A DNA stretch of 64,000 bases from Pseudomonas sp. Root562 (GCF_001427125.1 NZ_LMGK01000012.1:365430-429429), one strand, 5' to 3'; positions 27,229 through 36,984 are shown, counted from the first letter of the stretch. Translations and numbers: made by a program. Notes: generated by a model from the letters alone, not told the origin.

Positions 27229-29850
27229 TCAGACAAACTCGCAGACAACACAGGCATCGGCATCCAGCGTCGCATGGACATGCCTGAGGGACTGTCCTGT
27301 AGCCATCGAATCGAGTACACGATCGGCTATTCGAGGCAGTACATGCAGATCCAACAAGTGGTCAATAAAGCGCGCACCGCTGTCGCTTTGAATACAGCGC
27401 TCGGCCAGGTGATCGACGAGGCTTTGTCCATAGGTGAAACCCAGCTTGCGACGGTGCATGCGCTCGCCCAAACGGTCGAGTTTCATTTCAATCAACTCGC
27501 GCAGTACCGACCCGCCAACGGGGTAATAAGGCACGACACGCATGCGCGCCAACAATGCCGGTTTGAAATGCTGGCTGAGGATATGCTCAATGGCTTGCTC
27601 CAACACTTGTGCGGCGGGCCGCCCGGCATCTTTGCAAAGCTCGCTGATCTGCTCACTGCCCAGATTCGAGGTCATCAGGATCAGCGTATTGCGAAAGTCG
27701 ATTTCCCGTCCTTCACCATCGTTGACCACGCCTTTGTCGAATATCTGGTAGAACAGGTTGAGGACGTCTGGATCGGCTTTCTCGACCTCATCCAGCAATA
27801 CAACCGAATACGGCTTCTGACGTACTGCTTCAGTGAGCATGCCGCCTTCACCGTAACCGACATAACCGGGGGGCGAACCGATCAGGCGCGAGACTGTGTG
27901 TTTTTCCTGAAATTCAGACATGTTGATGGTGGTGATAAAACGATCACCGCCATACATCAGGTCTGCGAGCGCCAACGCAGTTTCGGTTTTGCCGACACCA
28001 CTCGGACCTACCAACAGAAACACACCTACCGGTGTGTCTGGCCTGTGCAGCCCGGCAGCCGTTGCGCGCATTGCACGATCCAATGCCTCAATGGCGGGTT
28101 GCTGACCACGAATACGCTTGTGCAGGTCATTGGCAAAACCGGCGACCTTGGCATTGTGCTCTCGGGCCAGCTGCGTAAGAGGCACACCGGTCCAAGCACT
28201 CACCACTTCGGCTACCAGGCGCGGACACACTTCAAAACTCACCAGTCGTTCATTGCCCTGCGCTTCGATCAGAGCACGATGAGACTCAGTGAGAGCCGCC
28301 TCCAACGTCGCCACACATTGGATTTCATCGGCGTGCCGTTCGGAGCATTCGCCACCCTCGTCGATGCCAATCGCAGCCCGCGCCTGGGACAGTTGCCGGC
28401 GTAGAGTCAACACAGATTCGGCCATGCCGACCTGCTTGTGCCATCGGGTCTGCAGCGCTGCTGTTTCCACTTCGAGATCGTGCAGGTGCGCTTCCAGAGC
28501 GTGCAAGGATTGATGATCGATCAACACACCCGCTTCGGCATCGCGGCGTAGCGCCTGGCGTTTTCGCTCACTTTCCGCCAGCTCGGCCTGCAACTGTTGC
28601 AGGCTTTGCGGGGCAGCGGCCAAGCTGATGCGGACTCGGGCGCATGCCGTGTCGAGAACGTCGATCGCCTTGTCTGGCAACTGCCTGCCCGTAAGGTAAC
28701 GAGCAGACAATTGCGCGGCCGCCACCACGGCATCATCGCGCAAATAGATTCCGTGGCTTTTTTCATACACAACGGCGAGGCCACGAAGAATCGTCACGGC
28801 TTCGCTGACGGTGGGCTCAAGCAATTGCACCGGCTGGAAACGGCGGGCCAGTGCAGGATCTTTTTCGAAGTATTTTTTGTACTCGGTCCAAGTGGTTGCC
28901 GCGATGGTTCGCAATTCGCCTCGGGCCAGCGCCGGCTTCAGCAGATTGGCCGCATCGGAGCCACCGGCAGTGCCGCCAGCGCCGATCAGGGTATGTGCCT
29001 CGTCGATAAAAAGAATGATTGGTCTGGGCGATCCCCTGACCTCATCGATCACACCTTTGAGGCGCCGCTCGAACTCACCTTTTACGCTTGCACCGGCTTG
29101 CAACAAGCCCATGTCCAGCGACATCAGCTCGACACCGCGCAACTCCGGCGGTACGTCACCGGCAACGATTCGCAAGGCCAGACCTTCAACGACAGCCGTT
29201 TTACCGACGCCCGCGTCACCCACCACAATCGGGTTGTTTTTACGGCGGCGGGCGAGGATGTCGATCATCTGGCGGATCGCGTCGTCGCGACACAAAACCG
29301 GGTCCAGATCGTTGTCACGGGCCTGCTGAGTCAGGTTATGGGTAAATCGCTCCAACAGTGACTCACCGCCCTTGGCTATGTGATTGGTGGCGTGCTGCGG
29401 TTGCTCCGACAACGCACACTCCCTCAGCCGCTCGGCGTTCAGCCTGGCGAGCAAAAGTTGATAACGACTGCCGGCGTAACGCATTGGATTACGTAGCAGT
29501 GCGAGAATCAGCGCGGCCTGGTCTATCTGGCTGCGCCCCAATTCGAGATTCGCCACCAGCAAAGCATCCTGCAGCCATTGCACCAGCTCTGGAGCGAACA
29601 CCGGGTTGCGTGAAGCGCTATGCTCGGCCGGCAAATGCAAAGCCCTGATCAGCTCCCCCGCATCGACTTCAGCGTCTTGCAATGCACGGCCGAGCAAACC
29701 TTGCGGACGCTCCAGCAAGGCCAGAAGCAAGTCCTCGATGAGCACTTTGCCGGCGCCACGTCCGACGCAACGTTCGGCAGCGCTTTCCAGATCACGGCGG
29801 CTTTGGGCGTCCAGCGCCTGAATGAGTTGTTGCAGGTCCACGTTGATCAT
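27229..29850 (-). CDS. clpV: T6SS sheath-recycling ATPase ClpV (TssH)
   Basis: An 873-residue Clp/Hsp100 AAA+ unfoldase that disassembles contracted TssBC sheath. It has an N-terminal Clp-N domain (residues about 1-155), a first AAA domain with Walker A GDAGVGKT (211-218) and Walker B ILFIDEAHTLIGAGG, a coiled middle domain, then a second AAA domain with LLVGPSGVGKTETALA and VVLLDEVEKADPDV. Length and both ATPase sites are intact. It starts 12 bases after tssG. Confidence 0.96.
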   Translation of the reverse strand: MINVDLQQLIQALDAQSRRDLESAAERCVGRGAGKVLIEDLLLALLERPQGLLGRALQDAEVDAGELIRALHLPAEHSASRNPVFAPELVQWLQDALLVANLELGRSQIDQAALILALLRNPMRYAGSRYQLLLARLNAERLRECALSEQPQHATNHIAKGGESLLERFTHNLTQQARDNDLDPVLCRDDAIRQMIDILARRRKNNPIVVGDAGVGKTAVVEGLALRIVAGDVPPELRGVELMSLDMGLLQAGASVKGEFERRLKGVIDEVRGSPRPIILFIDEAHTLIGAGGTAGGSDAANLLKPALARGELRTIAATTWTEYKKYFEKDPALARRFQPVQLLEPTVSEAVTILRGLAVVYEKSHGIYLRDDAVVAAAQLSARYLTGRQLPDKAIDVLDTACARVRISLAAAPQSLQQLQAELAESERKRQALRRDAEAGVLIDHQSLHALEAHLHDLEVETAALQTRWHKQVGMAESVLTLRRQLSQARAAIGIDEGGECSERHADEIQCVATLEAALTESHRALIEAQGNERLVSFEVCPRLVAEVVSAWTGVPLTQLAREHNAKVAGFANDLHKRIRGQQPAIEALDRAMRATAAGLHRPDTPVGVFLLVGPSGVGKTETALALADLMYGGDRFITTINMSEFQEKHTVSRLIGSPPGYVGYGEGGMLTEAVRQKPYSVVLLDEVEKADPDVLNLFYQIFDKGVVNDGEGREIDFRNTLILMTSNLGSEQISELCKDAGRPAAQVLEQAIEHILSQHFKPALLARMRVVPYYPVGGSVLRELIEMKLDRLGERMHRRKLGFTYGQSLVDHLAERCIQSDSGARFIDHLLDLHVLPRIADRVLDSMATGQSLRHVHATLDADACVVCEFV

Positions 29851-29861
29851 CAGTCACGTCC

Positions 29862-30869
29862 TTAATGAATGTTGCTGCCCAGGGTCACAAGACCGTCGGC
29901 GTGCTCACGCCCTACCCAACTGGTCCACCCCAGGCGGCAGGCGCTCCGCTCGCCTATGCGAAATTCGTGGATCTCTTCCTGGCGCAGCAGCAGGCGAATG
30001 TCGTAGTCGAGCGGATCTCGCAGGGTGAACCGAACCAGTGCACACAGGGGCTGATAGCCGAAACCGACCGGCAGAAATTCATGAAAGCGTTGCCAGTCGA
30101 GCTCACGGATATGAATCCGAAACTTGCCGCTGCGATCACGAACGTATTCGCCCAGTACCAGATCCTCGCCCAGCGTGCTGTTGGCACGACCAAGGCGATT
30201 GCGTTGCTCATGCAGAATGTCGACGCGACGCTCAACGCATTGCTCGATGAAAATCTCGGCGTGCTTGAAGTAATAACGCAGCACGGATTCGATCAGGGCT
30301 GCCGAGTGGGCACGCAAACTGAGGAGCCCGAGGTAGGGCAAAAGACGTTTCCAGTTCAGCTCGCCAGCCTTGCGGATTTCAGCTCCACCCAGACCGATCA
30401 GAGCAAACAGTTGCGCCGAAAAAGGGTCGATGGCGCCGCTCTTGAAGCCGGCGCGATACCGGTATTTGCGCCATATCGGCAACATCAATCGCTGCAGCCG
30501 ATGGTGAAAGAGATCGAGGAAGCTGCGAGTCGCGTTACCGTCTTCGCTGTCACCCAAGGCCTGCTCGACATAGAACGCAGGCAGGGGTGAACCGGAGCCT
30601 GTCAGGCTGATCAGGTTGAAACGCAATCGCGCTCGCAACTGCCCGTGTTCCTGAAAAAACTCCACGCGGTCGACGTCACTGCCCGGGAAACCCAAGCTTG
30701 GATTGGCCTGGAACTCCAACTGCTCGTACAGTTCTTCTTCGCTCATGCAGGGGTGCGCCTCGCGCAGCCGATCCATGACGGCCAGCACCGCCTGGAACAG
30801 CGAATACTCGCGTATGACTTGACTCAGCCTACTCAAAGGAGAGGCTGCAGACCCATGCGGGGTAGCCAT
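29862..30869 (-). CDS. tssG: T6SS baseplate protein TssG
   Basis: A 335-residue VasB/ImpH family protein, a baseplate wedge partner of TssF. Family segments include YSLFQAVLAVMDRLREAHP at the N-terminus, FLDLFHHRLQRLMLPIWRKYRY, and the C-terminal CRLGWTSWVG. The 5' end overlaps tssF by 37 bases, the usual Pseudomonas tssF-tssG arrangement. Confidence 0.94.
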   Translation of the reverse strand: MATPHGSAASPLSRLSQVIREYSLFQAVLAVMDRLREAHPCMSEEELYEQLEFQANPSLGFPGSDVDRVEFFQEHGQLRARLRFNLISLTGSGSPLPAFYVEQALGDSEDGNATRSFLDLFHHRLQRLMLPIWRKYRYRAGFKSGAIDPFSAQLFALIGLGGAEIRKAGELNWKRLLPYLGLLSLRAHSAALIESVLRYYFKHAEIFIEQCVERRVDILHEQRNRLGRANSTLGEDLVLGEYVRDRSGKFRIHIRELDWQRFHEFLPVGFGYQPLCALVRFTLRDPLDYDIRLLLRQEEIHEFRIGERSACRLGWTSWVGREHADGLVTLGSNIH

Positions 30870-32620
30870 TGGTACACCTCTCCCTGTGTGCTGATGACCC
30901 GCAGCTCGTGATACGAATTGAGGCTGGCATAAAGCGCAAAAAACTCATTGAGGACCGAGGCGAACACAAACAGATCGCCTTCGCCGATATACCCTTGCGG
31001 ATCGATGGTCAGCTCCGTTCGCAAACCCCGAACCGGTAATCCTCGGTGCAATCTGTCGACGTGCTGATGCTTGATCGACTTCAGCCCACCGAGCAGTCGC
31101 TTGCTGATTTTTTCAGCGTGCTGGTCGTAGTAGCGGGGCAAGTCATACGTTTGGAGAATCACTTTCAGTGCATTGACGTCCGCCAGGGACAGGTAGTTGA
31201 GCGACATGTTGCTGATCAACTTCCAGAGAAAGTCCCGATTGAGCGGTGGCGCAAAACACGCGGTGACCGGTGTGATGTTGCGAAAGCTCAAACACTCAGG
31301 TGTCCGTTCGCAGGCTTGATTGATGTCACCGAGCTTGAGTTTGCGCGCAAGGTTCTGGTTGGTGCAGACCAGCTCAATCGAAAGGGTTTCCTGCACGTCG
31401 GCGGGGTGCGTGCCGAAGATTAAGTAAGTGTCGAGGCCGTCGTGCACCAAGGACGGCCGCTGGCGCACGCTGTAATGCGGCCGCCGGGCCGGCACATCGA
31501 AGCTGGGATCATGCTCGAACGATTCGAACGGCACATACTGGCGATAACCCAATCCACCCGGCCGCCAGCCGGTAACGGTTTCCACTGAGTACACACCGCA
31601 GCTTTGCTGGTTATACCGGGCAGGCAAAAGCAGGTATTCATCCTGTTTGCCGTCGAGTCGTACCGGCATCGCATCGTGTTTGAACAAATTTACGATGGGT
31701 GTGCAGTGAAGCTTCACGTTATCAAGGGTCGGACGCAGTCGTTGCAATGCGCTTTTGCGAATATCGAAGCGCAACTCCAAACCTCGCACTTGCTTGATGC
31801 TTTCTTCAGGCAAGGTCTTGAGCAGGTCGAGACCATTGATATCGACGAACAGGAATTTATCCTGAAAAGCGAAATACTCCTGCAGGTAGCGATAACCGCG
31901 GAAGGTATTCAGCGGATATGGCATCAACGCTTCGCCTTCGGCAAAACCCACCGGTTGCACACACTCATCTGCTAGCTGCAATGTCATTGGCAGATCATTG
32001 GCCCCGACAAGCGGCTCACCCGTCCCATCCAGCGGAATCAACTCGACACCTTGCAGATTCCGCAAAAGGCTCAGATACAGCATTTGGCTGATGTAACGTT
32101 CGCCAGCAAAGTGCAGGCGCAAGCGGCGCAACTGCAACTCGCCCAGATGACCGTCAGCCGTCAATTGCAGCCGCAGGCTCAACAGCGAACCATCACCCTT
32201 GACGGAGTGGCTCAACCCAACGAGATCCAGCGCTGTCACTTCGGTGGCATAGCACGTGCGAAAACGGCAACGCACGTCTTCGATCGGTACGCTCTCCACT
32301 GGCGTGTCGCGCGCAACCGTCAACGCAGGCTCCGAACGTGCCAGGGGACTGAATTGCAACATGCTGAAGGCCGGAACCGGCCGCATGTAATTGGGCCATA
32401 GCAGTTGCATCAACGAATGGCTGAGCTCAGGCAATTCGTCGTCGAGCTTTTGTCGCAAACGTCCGGTCAGAAAGGCAAAACCTTCCAGCAAACGCTCCAC
32501 ATCAGGGTCTTGCCCGGTCTGCCCCAGGTAAGAAGACAATGCCGGATTGCGCTCGGCAAATCGACGACCCAACTGGCGAAGCGCGGTGAGTTCACTTTGG
32601 TAGTAGTGATTAAATGACAT
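30833..32620 (-). CDS. tssF: T6SS baseplate protein TssF
   Basis: A 595-residue VasA/ImpG family protein, the main baseplate wedge component. The N-terminus YYQSELTALRQLGRRFAERNPALSSYL and the following DPDVERLLEGFAFLTGRLRQKLDDELPEL are family hallmarks. The C-terminus contains RGLRTELTIDPQGYIGEGDLFVFASVLNEFFALYASLNS. Full length. tssE lies 15 bases upstream in the operon. Confidence 0.95.
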   Translation of the reverse strand: MSFNHYYQSELTALRQLGRRFAERNPALSSYLGQTGQDPDVERLLEGFAFLTGRLRQKLDDELPELSHSLMQLLWPNYMRPVPAFSMLQFSPLARSEPALTVARDTPVESVPIEDVRCRFRTCYATEVTALDLVGLSHSVKGDGSLLSLRLQLTADGHLGELQLRRLRLHFAGERYISQMLYLSLLRNLQGVELIPLDGTGEPLVGANDLPMTLQLADECVQPVGFAEGEALMPYPLNTFRGYRYLQEYFAFQDKFLFVDINGLDLLKTLPEESIKQVRGLELRFDIRKSALQRLRPTLDNVKLHCTPIVNLFKHDAMPVRLDGKQDEYLLLPARYNQQSCGVYSVETVTGWRPGGLGYRQYVPFESFEHDPSFDVPARRPHYSVRQRPSLVHDGLDTYLIFGTHPADVQETLSIELVCTNQNLARKLKLGDINQACERTPECLSFRNITPVTACFAPPLNRDFLWKLISNMSLNYLSLADVNALKVILQTYDLPRYYDQHAEKISKRLLGGLKSIKHQHVDRLHRGLPVRGLRTELTIDPQGYIGEGDLFVFASVLNEFFALYASLNSYHELRVISTQGEVYQWLPRMGLQPLL

Positions 32621-32635
32621 GGCGAGCTCCAGATA

Positions 32636-33046
32636 TCATTGGCTCACCATGACCTGACCATTGCCATCCAAGCGAGCGGCAAAACTGACCTGACGCTTGA
32701 AACCATCGACCTCCAGCAAGCCTTCAATACAGAAGCCCAAACGAAGCAGATCGTGTTGCTGTAATTGAGAGTACACACGCACATTGCTCAATCGCGGCTC
32801 GTAGGCTTCGATAAATCGTTCGATGTGCAAACGGGCGCGATTCAAGGAGTCGTGCAGGCTCAGGCGCATGTCATTGAGATCCGGTAATCCGTAATCTGCC
32901 AGCGTCTGCACACTGCCTGCACGGGTGCTGAGCATCTTGGCCAGATGAGCAGCCACGGACGCCATGGCAGAGTTTTCCAGACTCCATCCATCACGTTTGG
33001 CTGCATCGCCATTCAGGCGTTCGAAGAGGCTGCCGTATCCGGCCAT
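32636..33046 (-). CDS. tssE: T6SS baseplate protein TssE (gp25-like)
   Basis: A 136-residue homologue of the T4 gp25 baseplate protein that initiates sheath polymerisation. GSLFERLNGD at the N-terminus, YGLPDLNDMRLSLHDSLNRARLHIERFIEAYEPRL (the region with the gp25 EPR-like motif) and a C-terminal strand region are visible. It is 13 bases downstream of tssC and 15 upstream of tssF. Confidence 0.94.
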   Translation of the reverse strand: MAGYGSLFERLNGDAAKRDGWSLENSAMASVAAHLAKMLSTRAGSVQTLADYGLPDLNDMRLSLHDSLNRARLHIERFIEAYEPRLSNVRVYSQLQQHDLLRLGFCIEGLLEVDGFKRQVSFAARLDGNGQVMVSQ

Positions 33047-33059
33047 GGGTCAGTTCCGC

Positions 33060-34535
33060 CTACTCTTTGTCCAGTTTGCCAACCAGAGAAAGGGTGAAGT
33101 CGGCCCCCATGTACTTGAAGTGCGGGCGCACGTTGAGGCTGACGCGGTACCAACCGGGCTCGCCATCCACATCGCTGACAGTGACTTGAGCCGCCCGCAG
33201 TGGTCGCCGGCCGCGCACTTCGGCACTCGGGTTTTCCTGATCGGCTACGTACTGGCGAATCCACTTGTTGAGTTCCAGCTCGAGGTCGGTCCGCTCTTTC
33301 CACGATCCCAGTTGCTCACGCTGGAGAACCTTCAGATAGTGGGCCAGCCGATTGACGATCATCATGTAGGGCAGTTGCGTGCCGAGTTTGTAGTTCAGTT
33401 CGGCAACCTTGCCTTCGGCGCTGATGCCGAAGTGCTTGGGCTTCTGTACGGAACTGGCGGAGAAAAAAGCGGCGTTATCACTGCCCTTGCGCATTGTCAG
33501 GGCGATGAAGCCTTCCTCGGCCAGCTCGAATTCACGACGGTCGGACACCAGCACTTCGGTTGGAATCTTGGTTTCGATTTCGCCCATGCTTTCGAAGTGA
33601 TGCAACGGCAGATCTTCAACCGCACCGCCGCTCTGTGGACCGACGATGTTCGGACACCAGCGAAACTTCGCAAAGCTATCAGTCAACCGGGTGCCAAATG
33701 CGAATGCCGTATTACCCCATAGATAGTGCTCATGACTGTTGGCGACAGTTTCTTTGTAGACGAACGATTTGACCGGATTTTCTTCCGGGTCGTAGGGGTT
33801 GCGCAGCAGGAAGCGCGGCACGGTCAGGCCAATGTAGCGGGCGTCTTCTGACTGGCGGAAGCTTTGCCATTTGGCGAATTGCGGGCCTTCGAAATGATCC
33901 TTGAGGTCTTTCAGGTCCGGCAGGCCGGTAAAGCTGTCCAGACCAAAAAACTCCGGACCGGCCGCGGCAATGAATGGCGTATGGGACATGCAGGCAACGC
34001 TGGCCACGTATTGCATCAACTTCACATCCGGTGAACTGGGGGACATGAAGTAATTGGCGATGATTGCGCCGACGGGCTGGCCACCGAACTGACCATATTC
34101 CGCGGTGTAGATGTGCTTGTAGAGGCCGGCTTGCATCACTTCCGGTGAATCTTCGAAATCGTCCAGCAGGTCGGCTTTGGACACGTTGAGGATTTCGATC
34201 TTGATGTTCTCGCGGAAGTTGGTGCGATCAACCAACAACTGCAAACCACGCCAGCAAGACTCCAAAGACTGGAAGTCCGGGTGGTGAAGAATTTCATCCA
34301 TCTGCTGGCCAAGCCTGGCATCGATCTCGGCAATCATTCGGTCGACCATGGCCTTTTTTACCGGTTCACCGCTGTTCTTTGGCTTGAGTAACTCCTCTAT
34401 AAAAGCCGACACGCCGCGCTTGGCAATGTCATAGGCCTCATCGTCCGGGGTCAGGCGGGTTTGGGCAATGATGCTGTCGAGCAGACTGTTTTCACGGCTC
34501 TCGGTGTTTTGCTGTTGTGCTGCATGGGTACTCAT
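33060..34535 (-). CDS. tssC: T6SS sheath large subunit TssC
   Basis: A 491-residue protein (VipB/ImpD). It forms the contractile sheath with TssB. Conserved segments include LDSIIAQTRLTPDDE near the N-terminus, PDFQSLESCWRGLQLLVDR, YTAEYGQFGGQPVGAIIANY, RFLLRNPYDPEENPV and LVGKLDKE at the end. Length and termini are normal. It lies 24 bases after tssB. Confidence 0.96.
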   Translation of the reverse strand: MSTHAAQQQNTESRENSLLDSIIAQTRLTPDDEAYDIAKRGVSAFIEELLKPKNSGEPVKKAMVDRMIAEIDARLGQQMDEILHHPDFQSLESCWRGLQLLVDRTNFRENIKIEILNVSKADLLDDFEDSPEVMQAGLYKHIYTAEYGQFGGQPVGAIIANYFMSPSSPDVKLMQYVASVACMSHTPFIAAAGPEFFGLDSFTGLPDLKDLKDHFEGPQFAKWQSFRQSEDARYIGLTVPRFLLRNPYDPEENPVKSFVYKETVANSHEHYLWGNTAFAFGTRLTDSFAKFRWCPNIVGPQSGGAVEDLPLHHFESMGEIETKIPTEVLVSDRREFELAEEGFIALTMRKGSDNAAFFSASSVQKPKHFGISAEGKVAELNYKLGTQLPYMMIVNRLAHYLKVLQREQLGSWKERTDLELELNKWIRQYVADQENPSAEVRGRRPLRAAQVTVSDVDGEPGWYRVSLNVRPHFKYMGADFTLSLVGKLDKE

Positions 34536-34559
34536 GTGGCTTCCTTGGCGGCAGAGAGA

Positions 34560-35060
34560 TCAGGCTCGCTCGGTTGTGGCATCCAGTCCCAGCTCGGCCA
34601 ATACGCGGCTGCGGGATTCGTCGTTGGCAAGCACACCTTCGATGGCTTTACGGAAAGCAGGCGCGTTACCCAGCGGGCCTTTGAGGGCCACCAGCGCGTT
34701 ACGCAGTTCCATCAGTTTTTTCAGTTCCGGGACTTGTTCGACCAGGCTGGCCGGATTGAAGTCTTTCATCGAGCCGATGCGCAGACCCACGGCCAACTCT
34801 TCAGTACCGTCGTCCTGAAGCCGGTTCGGCACGCTCAAGGTGACCTGAAGCTCTTGCTTTGCGAGCACCTCATCGAAGGTCATCTTGTCGATGCTTATCG
34901 GTTTGCGGTCTTCAACTTTTCGCTCGTCCTTACGCTGGGTGTAGTCACCGATCGCCACCAGTTTGAGCGGCAATTCGATTTCTTCCTGAGCGCCCCCTAT
35001 GGCGGGCTTGAACGTTACGTTGATGCGTTCCTTTGGGGCTACCGAGCCTTCTTTGGCCAT
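34560..35060 (-). CDS. tssB: T6SS sheath small subunit TssB
   Basis: A 166-residue VipA/ImpB family protein. N-terminal ERINVTFKPAIGGAQEEIELPLKLVAIGDYT, then ISIDKMTFDEVLAKQ and RIGSMKDFNPASLVEQVPEL, are characteristic. It partners with TssC in the sheath and carries the segment recognised by ClpV after contraction. AAGGAGAATAGCC precedes the ATG, a strong ribosome binding site suited to a major structural protein. Confidence 0.95.
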   Translation of the reverse strand: MAKEGSVAPKERINVTFKPAIGGAQEEIELPLKLVAIGDYTQRKDERKVEDRKPISIDKMTFDEVLAKQELQVTLSVPNRLQDDGTEELAVGLRIGSMKDFNPASLVEQVPELKKLMELRNALVALKGPLGNAPAFRKAIEGVLANDESRSRVLAELGLDATTERA

Positions 35061-35092
35061 GGCTATTCTCCTTGCGGTTTTGGCCCGGAGGC

Positions 35093-36649
35093 CTAGTCGA
35101 GTGCCACTTCAAGATCGAGGTGGCACAACCTGCGATAAATCTCTTCCTTGCATTCGCGCACCGCATGACTCTGCGGCAACAACTCGCAGCAGCTGTGCAG
35201 CAACTGCAACACTTGCAGCGCAAGTGCCGGCTCCCAGGTTTGCAGGCCTGCATCGCGTAATGTCTGGTCGAGGTTTTCAAGTTGGGTCTTGGCCAATTCG
35301 TATTTCCTGGCCTTGAAGCACAGCTGCGCGAGGGTGAACTGCCAGAAAAACCGAACGCGCCCACCTTGGGCGCTTTGCATGTGCTGCTTGAGGATTTGCA
35401 CCGCCGTCTTGAGGCCGTCCTTGTGCAGGATCGGCAAGACGTCTTCCAGCGCCAGTTCCCAGGCAGGCTGGGTGTCGACGACTTCGGCCTTGCGCGGCGC
35501 GCTGGGGTTTTGCAAATGCGGCATCACGAAGGCGCTGATCCAGGCGCGGGTGGCAGGATTGGCGAACGGTGCGCCGTCATGGAAACGCAATTCGATAATG
35601 GCTGGCAGGCGCTGAATCAACAGCGCGAAATGAATTTCCACTTCGCGCATGGCCATTTCTGCATTAAGGCCTTGGAGGCACTCCCAAACCATTCGCTGAC
35701 CGTCGAACCAGAACGGTGCCTTCGCCAGGCTTGCCTCCAAACCGACCAGCAGGTCGGCGTACTTCGCTTGGTCGTGATGGTCTTGAAAGGTTTTTAGCTT
35801 GTCGGCCGGCAAGCCACGCAAAACGGTGATTTGATCGGCATTACGCTCTGGCAAGGTTTCAATGGGCAGCCAAAGCAGCGTGCGATTGAGGCGCAGCGCG
35901 CGCAGGTCAGTGGCATTTTGCTTGAGCCACCAGGCGCACAAAGGGAGGGCGTTTTCTTGCTGGGCACGCAAGGCCTTGTGGGCTTCTTTCTCGTTATCGA
36001 TCGGTGCGCCGGGGGTGAATAGCTGTGTGGCGGCCTGCTTGACCTGGGCCATCGCGGCGCTCACTACACCAGGTTCCGGTTGATTGTCGGCAGCACGCTG
36101 GACCCTGTTTTTCAAGCGACGGGAGATCGGCAACAATAACGGGGCTTCGTCGCCCAGCTGCTCGGTGCAAGCAGCGTCGAGGCCTTCCAGATGCTCCACC
36201 AGACGGCGGAACAGCGGAAGTTGCTCCTTGATCGCGATGTTTTCGTTCAACACCTGCTCAAGACGCGGCACCAACCAATTGATGGCAGCGCAGCGGGTGC
36301 GGGATTTTTGCGGGTAAATCTCGGCCCAGTGGTTTTCACACAAGTGATGCAGTAAACCGAGACCGGCCAGCAGACCCGGGAAGGATTCACCCTGGTAGAG
36401 CGCCCAGGTCAGCCAAGCACCAACGCGCAAATCCTTGGAATGGCTGCGAAGTACGTTCTCGCTGGTTTCGCGGATCATCAGCCAGTCGATCTGACCGCTT
36501 TCATGCATGGATTGGGCTTTACCCAACTCACTTTCCAATGCCTCGTATTCACTTGAATAACGGGCATCATCGCCTGCGAATTTCTCTGCGAACACTGGCG
36601 ACCTGGCAAGATCAAGGTAATGCGCCGAAAGCTTGCTGGAATAGGTCAT
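35093..36649 (-). CDS. tssA: T6SS cap/baseplate protein TssA
   Basis: A 518-residue protein, first gene of the T6SS operon. It has the N-terminal ImpA domain (DARYSSEYEALESELGKA, LRVGAWLTWALYQGESFPGLLAGLGLLHHLCENHWAEIYPQ) and a long C-terminal VasJ-type region ending in VARECKEEIYR-like helices. TssA proteins guide baseplate positioning and tail polymerisation. Length fits the long TssA class. A near-miss sigma-54 promoter lies just upstream at 36682-36697. Confidence 0.92.
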   Translation of the reverse strand: MTYSSKLSAHYLDLARSPVFAEKFAGDDARYSSEYEALESELGKAQSMHESGQIDWLMIRETSENVLRSHSKDLRVGAWLTWALYQGESFPGLLAGLGLLHHLCENHWAEIYPQKSRTRCAAINWLVPRLEQVLNENIAIKEQLPLFRRLVEHLEGLDAACTEQLGDEAPLLLPISRRLKNRVQRAADNQPEPGVVSAAMAQVKQAATQLFTPGAPIDNEKEAHKALRAQQENALPLCAWWLKQNATDLRALRLNRTLLWLPIETLPERNADQITVLRGLPADKLKTFQDHHDQAKYADLLVGLEASLAKAPFWFDGQRMVWECLQGLNAEMAMREVEIHFALLIQRLPAIIELRFHDGAPFANPATRAWISAFVMPHLQNPSAPRKAEVVDTQPAWELALEDVLPILHKDGLKTAVQILKQHMQSAQGGRVRFFWQFTLAQLCFKARKYELAKTQLENLDQTLRDAGLQTWEPALALQVLQLLHSCCELLPQSHAVRECKEEIYRRLCHLDLEVALD

Positions 36650-36681
36650 ATGAACTTACAACTTGCGTGCACAAGTTTTAT

Positions 36682-36697
36682 TGCAACCTGATGCCAA
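36682..36697 (-). promoter_or_regulatory. Sigma-54-like promoter motif upstream of tssA (one base short)
   Basis: On the minus strand TTGGCAT-CAGG-TTGCA lies 33 bases before the tssA ATG. It matches TGGCAC-N5-TTGC except that the distance between the GG and GC elements is 9, not 10. That spacing normally abolishes sigma-54 binding, so this is recorded as a candidate only. Confidence 0.25.
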
Positions 36698-36947
36698 TCT
36701 ACAGCTGGAATTCTGGGCAAAGGTCTCGACTCCGTGTTGAGCAAACGCGCTTCCGTTCAAGGGTCGAGAACTTACTTTGTTGACGAAGAACATGTCTGTA
36801 GGAGGATTCGCCACTTAGGTGCGACTGATCCTTCAGTCATGTAAGACAGGCAAGAGCGCCATTGTCTGCGGTTACGCCGTCGACCAGTTTGTGCATCCAG
36901 ACACCGCTTGGTAACTTGATGACCTGTTAACTAATCAAGCAATTAAC

Positions 36948-36984
36948 AACCCCGATTGGTGTGTTCTTCACCTTCGGGGTTTTT
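36948..36984 (+). terminator. Orphan intrinsic terminator
   Basis: Arms AACCCCGA (36948-36955) and TCGGGGTT (36974-36981) enclose a further GGTG/CACC pairing and end in TTTTT on the plus strand. No gene is recognised upstream on this strand, so the terminator serves an unidentified RNA or a deleted gene. Confidence 0.75.

Noticed and set aside
36538..36783. Plus-strand open frame across the tssA start
   Set aside because: It lies mostly antisense to tssA, has no motif, and is not linked to a ribosome binding site.
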